The notes beneath the pieces were generated by a model. That model made no database searches and was not told the DNA's origin. It saw only the letters and a list, made by a program, of their open reading frames with translations. A stretch of DNA of 11,180 nt from an uncultured Clostridia bacterium (GTDB taxonomy: Bacteria; Bacillota; Clostridia; Christensenellales; Aristaeellaceae), in NCBI GenBank assembly GCA_934621485.1, contig CAKTUS010000087.1, positions 1 through 11,180 on the forward strand, read 5' to 3'. Made by a program: the position numbers and the translations under genes. Numbering within the stretch: the stretch's first letter is position 1; every line of letters begins with the position of its first letter. This document shows, one piece after another, positions 6,503 through 11,180 of the stretch.

Positions 6503-7564
6503 TCACTCCTTTTCATAGGCCGCAAGGGCCTGCCGTAAATCTTCCTTGACCCGTTTCCGCAGAGATTCCGGACTGAGGATCACCACATCCGGGGCAAAAT
6601 TCTTAGCAAACTGCTCCAGCGCCCGCTCATTGGTGTACGCCGATACGGTCACGCCTCTTTCGTCCTCGTCCAGAAAGCGAACCTGCGCGCCAAATAGATC
6701 CATCACATCACTGACCATGGCGTGGGTTACCCGGAACCTTGCCTGGACATTTTCGCTGGAATACATATAGGGATGCTCCCGCATATAAGTCGCCAAATCA
6801 AGGCTCCTACCCCCTGCCCACTTCAGGCGCTCAAAGGGCTTACAGGGTTCATCGGTAATATGTATGTCGCAGATTCGATCCAGCCGATAGTTGGAGATGT
6901 CATCGTATTTATCATAATTGCAGATCAGATAGTATTTCCCCTCTTTGGCGGCCATCTGATAGGGAGAAATCGTGTAGATTCGCTGGGTGCCATCCAGGCG
7001 GCATTTCACATGAAGCTGCTTGTCCGTGCCATACTCCAAATACTTGAACGTCACCTTGCAATTCCGGCTGATCGCCTCGTCCAGCAGCTCGATGTTCAGA
7101 AACAGCTGCTTATTGTCCGCCTGATCCGCGGGCATTTTTGCAATATGTCCCACGCGAGAACGGAAGTAGATACTGGACAGGCCCTCCAGCTTTTCCACCA
7201 GCTCCTTGCACTGGCTGTAAGGAACGTGCTGGGAGAACAGCAGTCCGTCAATCAGCAGCCGCAGCTCGCCGTCTGTGAACTGACGTTCCAAATAGAAATC
7301 CGACCAGAGATAGCTTTCCTCCAGCTCCTTGGTCTTGGGATTCGGCACCATGCGGACCGATTCGCTGTATTCAATGTCATATCCGCAGTCCATAAGATTC
7401 AGCAGATTCCGCCGAACCGCCTTCCTGTCCGCAGGCATTTGGTACTCTGATTTTAAAATATCGGAAATCTCCTTCTGACTCAGACGATGGTCCTCGTCCG
7501 TGTATTTTCGGAGAATGTCGAGAATATTCAGAATCATTAGCTTCTTAGGCTGTTTTGCATACAT
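6503..7564 (-). CDS. WYL-domain transcriptional regulator
   Basis: This encodes 353 aa from the ATG at 7564, preceded by AAAGGAGGG. The N-terminal winged helix-turn-helix covers about residues 8-70 (LMILNILDILRKYTDEDHRLS, then DRKAVRRNLLNLMDCGYDI). The WYL domain spans about 155-240, with SPYQMAAKEGKYYLICNYDKYDD and NYRLDRI; the eponymous Trp-Tyr-Leu is Tyr-Tyr-Leu here. A WCX-type C-terminal extension occupies about 270-345. Such regulators bind DNA and sense nucleic acid or nucleotide ligands through the WYL fold, and they often control phage defence or toxin loci. It is the first gene of the operon with NADAR and the acidic pair and probably regulates it. No clear operator can be assigned; TTCCATGGGA at 7594-7603 is a near-palindrome just upstream. 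Confidence 0.93.
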   Translation of the reverse strand: MYAKQPKKLMILNILDILRKYTDEDHRLSQKEISDILKSEYQMPADRKAVRRNLLNLMDCGYDIEYSESVRMVPNPKTKELEESYLWSDFYLERQFTDGELRLLIDGLLFSQHVPYSQCKELVEKLEGLSSIYFRSRVGHIAKMPADQADNKQLFLNIELLDEAISRNCKVTFKYLEYGTDKQLHVKCRLDGTQRIYTISPYQMAAKEGKYYLICNYDKYDDISNYRLDRICDIHITDEPCKPFERLKWAGGRSLDLATYMREHPYMYSSENVQARFRVTHAMVSDVMDLFGAQVRFLDEDERGVTVSAYTNERALEQFAKNFAPDVVILSPESLRKRVKEDLRQALAAYEKE

Positions 7565-7888
7565 GGCCGCGCCCTCCTTTGTTTCATCTTACCATTCCAT
7601 GGGATAGGATACAAGAGGGGATGGGTCATTTTCGGGGCATCGTGGACAATCTGACATAAATAATATATTCCCAGTAGATACCACCTTCAAAGCGGATATC
7701 TTCTGGGAATATTTCAGCGAACATTCTGCGAACAAAGTGGCCTATTTTCAATTTACTTAAGGCAATGATTCGGCGATATTACCTTGCACCACTTTCACGC
7801 AGAACATCAGCAGTTCCAACCGGTTGCGCCATTCTACATTGCTTTACTTTGTACCAGATATGCGCTCCTTTGCACCGCCATATGGGGA
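7565..7888. other. Intergenic region: WYL operon upstream sequence and left flank of attachment repeat
   Basis: A 324-base gap without a convincing gene. A weak minus-strand promoter, TTGTAT-17-TAAGAT, ends just before the WYL ribosome binding site. The arms at 7665-7680 and 7697-7712 (ATATTCCCAGtAGATA and its complement, one mismatch) form a long hairpin. A minus-strand open frame of about 50 codons runs through it (ATG at 7720, ...FPEDIRFEGGIYWEYIIYV...) without a ribosome binding site. The TTGYACC-type boxes at 7784, 7849 and 7870 may be recombinase arm sites. Confidence 0.4.
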
Positions 7889-7935
7889 TTGGTAAGGATG
7901 AGGTCGCCAGTTCGAATCTGGCTAGCAGCTCCAAA
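7889..7935 (+). repeat. Attachment-site repeat 1: tRNA-Thr(GGT) 3' half
   Basis: The 47 bases are identical to 9697-9743. They read as the tRNA-Thr 3' half: anticodon loop TTGGTAA (anticodon GGT, 7889-7895), anticodon stem GGATG, T-stem and loop GCCAG-TTCGAAT-CTGGC, acceptor strand TAGCAGC, T73 and CCA (7931-7933). No 5' half (expected GCTGCTA...) precedes it, so it is not a functional tRNA. Such 3' halves are left at the ends of elements integrated by tyrosine recombinases. The intact tRNA should lie to the left, outside the window. Confidence 0.85.
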
Positions 7936-7970
7936 GCCCTTGAAAACGCTTAGTTTTCAAGGGCTTTTGC
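7933..7970 (+). terminator. Rho-independent terminator after attachment repeat 1
   Basis: A perfect 15-bp stem AAAGCCCTTGAAAAC/GTTTTCAAGGGCTTT with a 5-base loop (gctta) is followed by T-rich sequence. It starts at the last base of the tRNA CCA end, as expected for a terminator that followed the original tRNA gene or was carried by an element. Confidence 0.85.
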
Positions 7971-8010
7971 TTATTTATAATAAATTTTCAGACCGCATCC
8001 CTTATCACTA

Positions 8011-8202
8011 CTATTTTATGAAGGGATTGAATCCTATCAAATTCAGGCTTTCTGCAAAATACTGGAATGGCAAGTAGTTTCCTTCGTTCTGTGTTGGAGA
8101 CGCAAAGGCAAGACTTAGATCCATAATAAATCCGGCAATGTCAGCAGAATTAAATCTTACGCCTGTAGATCCGCTGTAGCTCGCTTCACTATGCAAACGC
8201 AA
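8011..8202 (-). CDS. Possible small ORF downstream of the HNH gene
   Basis: This is a minus-strand open frame of 63 codons from a TTG at 8202 (RLHSEASYSGSTGVRFNSAD..., ending ESLNLIGFNPFIK). No good ribosome binding site is present. The frame is open further upstream, through VVKFTVCKPLKP to the end of the HNH gene, with no stop, suggesting the tail of a longer sequence or a chance frame. I recognise no family. The rest of 7971-8267 shows nothing else I can support. Confidence 0.25.
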   Translation of the reverse strand: MRLHSEASYSGSTGVRFNSADIAGFIMDLSLAFASPTQNEGNYLPFQYFAESLNLIGFNPFIK

Positions 8203-8267
8203 GGGTTTTAGAGGTTTGCAAACGGTAAATTTTACAACAGTGACTATACTGTTATTGTTTTGAGTTC

Positions 8268-9194
8268 TTAAATGGATAGATTACTTTTCCCTACATTACA
8301 TCTTGAACAAAGTGTTTGAAGATTCTCTATCACGGTTTCCCCGCCTTTTGACCACGGAATGATGTGGTCAATATGCAGTTCGACACTCGGGTCTTTGGCT
8401 GGTGAGGCTCCACATAAGCAACATTTGAAGTTGTCTCGCAACATCACCTTAAATCGAAGCCGAAGGTTTATATTTCTGGTGGTTGTATGTAAGACGTTAG
8501 TGGAATATATTGGCGATGCAGTGGAACTAAGCTCTGTTTGAATCTTTGAAGTTGGGATGTTTCCAACTTCACTTCTATCACTATCAACCCACTTGATAAA
8601 GGACTCAAGGGCACCTCTCCATCCTCCAAAATGTCGTGTATATGCATTCAATGCGTATTTTGAGATTCCATTCTTTATATCCGTAGAAGTCGGCTGCCGT
8701 CCAAGCTGAATCCATATCCGTTCAATTTCTTCCAGTAAAATCTCGTCCGGAATACGCCTATTTGATTTTTGTTTATATGGTGCTAAGTGTGCTTTATGAA
8801 GAGTGTTTTCCCAAGTTCCAAAACGCTTAAAGCAAGTATCCTTCGAAAATTTCCCGTTTTGTGTATATTCGCCACAACTAATCGTATCTTTATGTAAGTG
8901 CTGTGCTACAGCAACAACATCCGATAGTAAATCATCATCTGTAATATGCTGATATAAGGGATTGCTTTTTGCGGCAGCAAGCTGATATATACTAGGTTGT
9001 ATCTCACACAACAGTAATGCTTTGTTCCATCCCCCAAACCGTCTTCGGATTGTAGTTGGACTATACTTCCCATATTGAGCGTATTCACCCTGTGTGAGTG
9101 TGCTTTTATTTAGTTTTGCTGCTACCCTCTTTATGTCATCCAATAAATCTTGATTTGATATATCTCTGTGGTATTCATTTAGAACATAATCCAT
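8268..9194 (-). CDS. HNH endonuclease with three homing-endonuclease-associated repeats
   Basis: This encodes 308 aa from the ATG at 9194, with GAGGTG upstream. Three copies of an approximately 50-residue helical DNA-binding repeat occur at about 14-62, 85-133 and 149-199. Each opens with a (D/E)xLLxxI-type helix and ends RRFGGWNKAL, KRFGTWENTL or RHFGGWRGAL. The HNH domain is at about 245-308: CCLC (258-261), HIDHIIPWSKGG (274-285), NLQTLCSRCNVGKSN (291-305). The Cys pairs, DH and Asn residues are all present, so it looks catalytically intact. Family knowledge: such proteins cut DNA and occur as homing-type or defence nucleases. The only clear gene between the two 47-bp attachment repeats, in A/T-rich sequence unlike its left neighbours, so it looks like recent cargo. 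It may promote movement of the cassette or act in defence; no methylase is present. Confidence 0.9.
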   Translation of the reverse strand: MDYVLNEYHRDISNQDLLDDIKRVAAKLNKSTLTQGEYAQYGKYSPTTIRRRFGGWNKALLLCEIQPSIYQLAAAKSNPLYQHITDDDLLSDVVAVAQHLHKDTISCGEYTQNGKFSKDTCFKRFGTWENTLHKAHLAPYKQKSNRRIPDEILLEEIERIWIQLGRQPTSTDIKNGISKYALNAYTRHFGGWRGALESFIKWVDSDRSEVGNIPTSKIQTELSSTASPIYSTNVLHTTTRNINLRLRFKVMLRDNFKCCLCGASPAKDPSVELHIDHIIPWSKGGETVIENLQTLCSRCNVGKSNLSI

Positions 9195-9212
9195 AATTTA
9201 CACCTCAGGCAT

Positions 9213-9241
9213 AATCTAGCATATCTTGTTCCTATTTTCAA
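9213..9241 (-). promoter_or_regulatory. Promoter of the HNH gene
   Basis: On the minus strand, TTGAAA (9241-9236) is 17 bases from TAGATT (9218-9213), and TGC precedes the -10 box as in extended -10 promoters. It lies just ahead of the HNH ribosome binding site, giving a short leader. Confidence 0.6.
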
Positions 9242-9255
9242 TGATAGAACTATAA

Positions 9256-9374
9256 ATGAGCAAATTTTTCAGTTTGCACAAGAATTCTCGCATTTTTCTT
9301 TCATGCGAGGATAACTTGCGCTTATTCTCCGTTCACTCTGGGACAGAATTGTGCAGCATCTCAAATATGCTCAT
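9256..9374. repeat. Extended imperfect inverted repeat upstream of the HNH gene
   Basis: The left arm has ATGAGCA (9256-9262) and TGCACAA (9275-9281), 12 bases apart. The right arm has the complements TTGTGCA (9349-9355) and TGCTCAT (9368-9374) with the same 12-base gap. Just inside the left arm is a separate perfect hairpin CTCGCAT/ATGCGAG (9287-9293 with 9303-9309). No gene is visible here. Confidence 0.5.
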
Positions 9375-9447
9375 TTTTTAGCATAGAAGTAATTCAGATC
9401 AGGGTAAGACGTTTTTAGATCTATTTTTATCTTTTGGAATTATGAAA

Positions 9448-9554
9448 AGATGAAAGAAGATGATACGAAGATGTGGAAAGATGCTAATAGATGTACGAAG
9501 ATGAATAAAAAATGATTAAAGTTCTTCAAAGATGTTGCTAAACGCTCCGAAATG
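9448..9554 (+). repeat. Helically phased AAGATG array
   Basis: AGATG or AAATG recurs with its ATG starting at 9450, 9460, 9471, 9481, 9491, 9501, 9512, 9532 and 9552. Spacings are 10 or 11 bases, or 20, i.e. two turns. The repeat unit is near the DNA helical pitch, so all copies face one side of the helix. No coding frame explains it. Together with the nearby inverted repeat and two GCGCT/AGCGC hairpins (9581-9596 and 9605-9624), it fills the otherwise gene-free 9195-9672 region. Confidence 0.6.
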
Positions 9555-9672
9555 CTGTATGATAGCTACTGAAAAGAGATGCGCTCTTGAAAGCGCAAAA
9601 AGAAGCGCTCTGTTTTAGCAGCGCGCAAAAACTAAGTATTTTCAATGTGTTCAAATAGAAAGTTGCCCTCTA

Positions 9673-9692
9673 AGCCATAGCTTGCTATGGCT
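9673..9692. repeat. Perfect inverted repeat abutting attachment repeat 2
   Basis: AGCCATAGC-tt-GCTATGGCT is a perfect 9-bp hairpin ending four bases before the 47-bp repeat. It is absent from the flank of repeat 1, so it belongs to the element side of the site. It could be a recombinase contact or just a hairpin. Confidence 0.5.
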
Positions 9693-9696
9693 GCAC

Positions 9697-9743
9697 TTGG
9701 TAAGGATGAGGTCGCCAGTTCGAATCTGGCTAGCAGCTCCAAA
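9697..9743 (+). repeat. Attachment-site repeat 2: tRNA-Thr(GGT) 3' half
   Basis: Identical over 47 bases to 7889-7935 and 1808 bases to its right, in the same orientation. It again starts at the anticodon loop and ends with CCA plus AA, with no 5' half. With repeat 1 it bounds the HNH cassette. Confidence 0.85.
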
Positions 9744-9746
9744 TTT

Positions 9747-9776
9747 TCTCCGTATCGATTCGATACGGAGATTTTT
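9747..9776 (+). terminator. Rho-independent terminator after attachment repeat 2
   Basis: A perfect 11-bp stem TCTCCGTATCG/CGATACGGAGA with a 3-base loop is followed by TTTTT. It differs in sequence from the terminator after repeat 1, so the sequence to the right of each repeat has a different origin. Confidence 0.85.
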
Positions 9777-9789
9777 GTTTTTCGGGCAA

Positions 9790-9806
9790 AACTGGCGACC
9801 TCATCC
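9790..9806 (-). repeat. Inverted 17-bp copy of the attachment repeat
   Basis: AACTGGCGACCTCATCC is the exact reverse complement of 9704-9720 inside attachment repeat 2. The two would form a large stem enclosing the 9747-9776 terminator. Confidence 0.7.
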
Positions 9807-9833
9807 GCCTTTTCAATCGCGAGGTCGGAGGGC

Positions 9834-9858
9834 TCCCATGGGGCCCCGGCCCATGGGA
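9834..9858. repeat. GC-rich palindrome TCCCATGGG...CCCATGGGA
   Basis: Two 9-bp arms, each containing the palindrome CCATGG, are separated by 7 G/C bases (gccccgg). It lies immediately before attachment repeat 3, and base composition is much richer in G/C than the surroundings. No gene is seen here. Confidence 0.5.
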
Positions 9859-9861
9859 CAC

Positions 9862-9893
9862 GGTGGCCAGTTCGAATCTGGCTAGCAGCTCCA
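9862..9893 (+). repeat. Partial third attachment repeat: tRNA-Thr T-arm to CCA
   Basis: From 9866 to 9893 it is identical to the 3' end of the two longer repeats (T-arm GCCAGTTCGAATCTGGC, acceptor strand, CCA), with one mismatch at 9865. The anticodon arm is absent. It is likely the outermost, oldest attachment remnant. Confidence 0.75.
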
Positions 9894-9907
9894 TGGTTTA
9901 GGTGGAT

Positions 9908-9945
9908 TTCACGGTTTTCTACGATGTAGAGGCCGTGATTTTTGC
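9908..9945 (+). terminator. Rho-independent terminator after attachment repeat 3
   Basis: TCACGG-t-TTTCTAC (from 9909) pairs with GTAGAGG-CCGTGA (9926-9938) around a gat loop, with one bulged T and two G-T pairs, followed by TTTTT. It is the third terminator to follow a tRNA-Thr end in this region. Confidence 0.65.
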
Positions 9946-9981
9946 TATATTGCACAAATTCTATACCGACTGTTCATTCTG

Positions 9982-10022
9982 CCCCTGTGATATGCGTCAC
10001 ACATATCACAGGGGATTTTTTA
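9982..10022 (+). terminator. Strong Rho-independent terminator
   Basis: A perfect 13-bp stem CCCCTGTGATATG/CATATCACAGGGG with a 7-base loop is followed by ATTTTTTAT. No gene reads into it from the left in this window except the tRNA remnants. Confidence 0.85.
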
Positions 10023-10025
10023 TAT

Positions 10026-10045
10026 TGTGGTACAAATGTGGTACA
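10026..10045. repeat. Direct repeat TGTGGTACA x2, possible recombinase arm sites
   Basis: TGTGGTACA occurs at 10026-10034 and 10037-10045, an 11-base period. The reverse complement TGTACCA core also occurs at 7851-7856 upstream of repeat 1. Repeated arm-type sites at this distance from a tRNA-derived core are typical of tyrosine integrases; none is encoded here. Confidence 0.5.
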
Positions 10046-10063
10046 CTTTTTAGTTCAAGAGAT

Positions 10064-10133
10064 GCACGGGCTGAACCCGTGCGCGGTTGGTCTTAGGGAA
10101 CCTCTGAATAAACAGCCTTCATTCAGAGGTTCC
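10064..10133. repeat. Two perfect hairpins in a gene-free stretch
   Basis: GCACGGG-ctgaa-CCCGTGC (10064-10082) is followed by GGAACCTCTGAAT/ATTCAGAGGTTCC (10097-10109 with 10121-10133, 11-base loop). Neither has a clear T-run. The second ends 23 bases before the broken recombinase and may mark an element end. Confidence 0.55.
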
Positions 10134-10371
10134 TTCGTCCTATTATCGCACAATAATCCTTGATGATAACCGTGGATACTCTTCCGGCTTCGATCAGCGC
10201 CTCCATTTCCCGAAAGCCCGGACGATCAAAGGTCGTGCCGCTGATTCCGTCGTCCACAAAATACTGCGGATGCAGATAGCCGTTCTTCTTGGCGTAATCC
10301 ATCAAAATGATCTTTTGAGATGAGATTTGTAATGGGTATTTTTGCGAAGCAATCGCGATACGCATTGGCAA
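10123..10371 (-). pseudogene. Serine recombinase fragment
   Basis: This is an 82-codon minus-strand frame whose middle (about 10156-10332) matches the N-terminal catalytic domain of large serine recombinases: QISSQKIILMDYAKKNGYL, YFVDDGISGTTFDRPGF, then ALIEAGRVSTVIIKD. After VIIKD, the expected MSRLGRD block is replaced by unrelated residues (YCAIIGRRNL) running into the 10097-10133 hairpin. Before QISSQK, the expected N-terminal strand with the catalytic Ser is missing and the frame runs into the tetR promoter region. Both ends are lost, so it cannot be active. It is a scar of an earlier mobile element (Tn4451-like or an integrative element), with no ribosome binding site of its own. Confidence 0.8.
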
Positions 10372-10421
10372 ATTGCAAGACTTTAGCTATAATAACGTTG
10401 TTATCAATAATACTGTTATTG
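10365..10421 (+). promoter_or_regulatory. tetR promoter with overlapping operators
   Basis: TTGGCA (10365-10370), a 17-base spacer and TATAAT (10388-10393) form a near-consensus promoter. Two palindromes follow: ATAACgttGTTAT (10392-10404), overlapping the -10 box, and CAATAAtactgTTATTG (10405-10421) over the likely start of transcription. The arrangement suits autorepression by the TetR protein encoded 20 bases downstream. Confidence 0.7.
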
Positions 10422-10440
10422 CAGACCGTGAGGTGAAAAC

Positions 10441-11049
10441 GTGGCAAATAGAGATCACTCCTTGGATGATAGGATCATTCAGGCTGCGTATGCGGAGTTT
10501 CTTGCTTATGGTTTTCAGAGAGCCTCTCTGCACAAGATCGCCGAAAAAGCCGGTGTCACCACGGGGGCGATCTACACAAGATACAAGAATAAAGACGCGT
10601 TGTTTGTCAGTCTGCTTCAGGATTTTTTTGAGATGATGAAGGTTCTCTTTACTCCCGTCGCGGAAGAATACGAAAAAGCAAAGTGCAGCGCGCAGCCGGA
10701 AGATATCCTCCGCGCCATAAACGCCGAGGAACAGGTATATTTTCGGCTGCTGACCGAGCACCATGACGACTGCACTTTATTTTTCTGCTGCAGTGATGGC
10801 AGCTCCGTGGAAACCATACTGCATGAACTGATGGATCGTAAATCGGAACAAACGGTGGAATTCTTTTTTCAGGTGTATGGAAAAAAGCCAAACGCCGATG
10901 CGATCCGTCTTTTGATGGGCTCCCAAGTCTGGTACTTCCGTCAGCTGCTGGATCAGCATATGGAGGAAGGCAGAATGCTTACCTGCTTACAGGCAGTCCT
11001 TGATTTCACCAATGCCGGCTGGCGGCAGCTATGCGATACCTTGCAATAA
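10441..11049 (+). CDS. TetR/AcrR-family transcriptional regulator
   Basis: This encodes 202 aa from the GTG at 10441, with GAGGTG six bases upstream. The N-terminal helix-turn-helix is typical: DRIIQAAYAEFLAYGFQRASL (10-30), then HKIAEKAGVTTGAIYTRYKNKDALF (31-55). The rest is a helical ligand-binding domain without recognised specificity (Cys-rich patch TLFFCCSD around 117-124; FRQLLDQHMEEG near 175-186). It is intact and of usual length. Divergent from the broken recombinase and upstream of a gene starting at 11153 in the same direction, which it may regulate; in this family such neighbours are often efflux pumps, but too little is visible to say. Two palindromes at its promoter suggest autorepression. 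Confidence 0.93.
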   Translation: MANRDHSLDDRIIQAAYAEFLAYGFQRASLHKIAEKAGVTTGAIYTRYKNKDALFVSLLQDFFEMMKVLFTPVAEEYEKAKCSAQPEDILRAINAEEQVYFRLLTEHHDDCTLFFCCSDGSSVETILHELMDRKSEQTVEFFFQVYGKKPNADAIRLLMGSQVWYFRQLLDQHMEEGRMLTCLQAVLDFTNAGWRQLCDTLQ

Positions 11050-11065
11050 ATCCGAAAATTTGATT

Positions 11066-11133
11066 CGGACGGTACAGCCGTCCGTCAGCATGTCAAAAAA
11101 GCACTCGCCAAGTGCGGGAGCTTTCTGTATAAT
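11066..11133 (+). promoter_or_regulatory. Hairpin and promoter between tetR and the next gene
   Basis: CGGACGG-tacag-CCGTCCG (11066-11084) is a perfect hairpin without a T-run, possibly a weak terminator. TATAAT at 11128-11133 has a weak -35 (TCGCCA, 11105-11110) at 17 bases and would drive the gene at 11153. The spacer carries part of a small GCACT/AGTGC dyad (11101-11115). Confidence 0.45.
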
Positions 11134-11152
11134 AAAGAAAGAGGTGAGGGGA

Positions 11153-11180
11153 ATGGAAATGTGGCAGGAAAATCATCGGG
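11153..11180 (+). CDS. 5' end of an unidentified gene
   Basis: ATG at 11153 after GAGGTGAGGGGA and a TATAAT promoter. Only MEMWQENHR is visible before the window ends. It follows the TetR gene in the same direction and may be its target. No family can be assigned from nine residues. Confidence 0.5.

Noticed and set aside
6722..7450. Plus-strand open frame of 242 codons opposite the WYL gene
   Set aside because: The minus-strand WYL protein is clear-cut by domain content; the opposite frame has no recognised motif and no start signal.
7765..7953. Plus-strand short frames reading GKDEVASSNLASSSK here and near 9700
   Set aside because: These are translations of the tRNA-Thr 3' repeat, a well-known source of false small proteins.
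8268..9194. HNH gene as part of a restriction-modification system or group I intron
   Set aside because: No methyltransferase is present and no intron core or split gene is visible around it.
9448..9554. CRISPR array
   Set aside because: The motif is 5-6 bases with a 10-11 base period, far shorter than CRISPR repeats and spacers, and no cas gene is present.
7889..9893. Functional tRNA-Thr genes
   Set aside because: All three copies lack the acceptor 5' strand, D-arm and most of the anticodon arm; only the 3' portion is present.

Overview
The window looks like an accessory (mobile) stretch of a low-to-mid GC Firmicute of the class Clostridia, probably a gut-type Oscillospirales or Lachnospirales organism. 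This is inferred from strong AGGAGG-type ribosome binding sites with frequent TTG and GTG starts, a TnpV-family protein of clostridial transposons, and 3' fragments of a tRNA-Thr(GGT) gene used as attachment sites. No housekeeping gene is visible.

Region 1 (1-3864, all minus strand) is a run of uncharacterised genes. In transcription order they are: a 112-aa protein (3526-3864); a visibly AT-rich 179-aa protein (2985-3524); two tandem paralogues of about 300-360 aa (2038-2922 and 933-2021); a 16-codon remnant resembling the N-terminus of receiver-like proteins (886-936); and a two-helix membrane protein (417-824) whose reading frame continues past an in-frame TAG to the window edge. Region 2 (3921-4739) holds a mobile-element signature: TnpV and a 73-aa partner under a promoter-operator palindrome, bounded by hairpins.

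Region 3 (4805-7564, minus strand) is the most interesting part. It is a compact four-gene operon: a WYL-domain regulator, a NADAR-family protein of the kind that acts as antitoxin to DarT1 (removing ADP-ribose from guanine in DNA), and two overlapping acidic paralogues of unknown function. No DarT toxin is present in the window, so the NADAR protein is an orphan here or has an unrecognised partner.

Region 4 (7565-10133) is an attachment-site landscape. A 47-bp direct repeat, identical to the tRNA-Thr(GGT) 3' half, occurs at 7889 and 9697, with a shorter third copy at 9862 and an inverted 17-bp piece at 9790. Each direct copy is followed by its own Rho-independent terminator. The 1.8-kb interval between the first two copies carries only an HNH endonuclease with three homing-endonuclease-associated repeats, and no integrase. 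Upstream of that gene lie an extended inverted repeat and a helically phased AAGATG array. Region 5 (10134-11180) has a broken serine recombinase fragment, a TetR regulator with a clear promoter and overlapping operators, and the first codons of the gene it probably controls.
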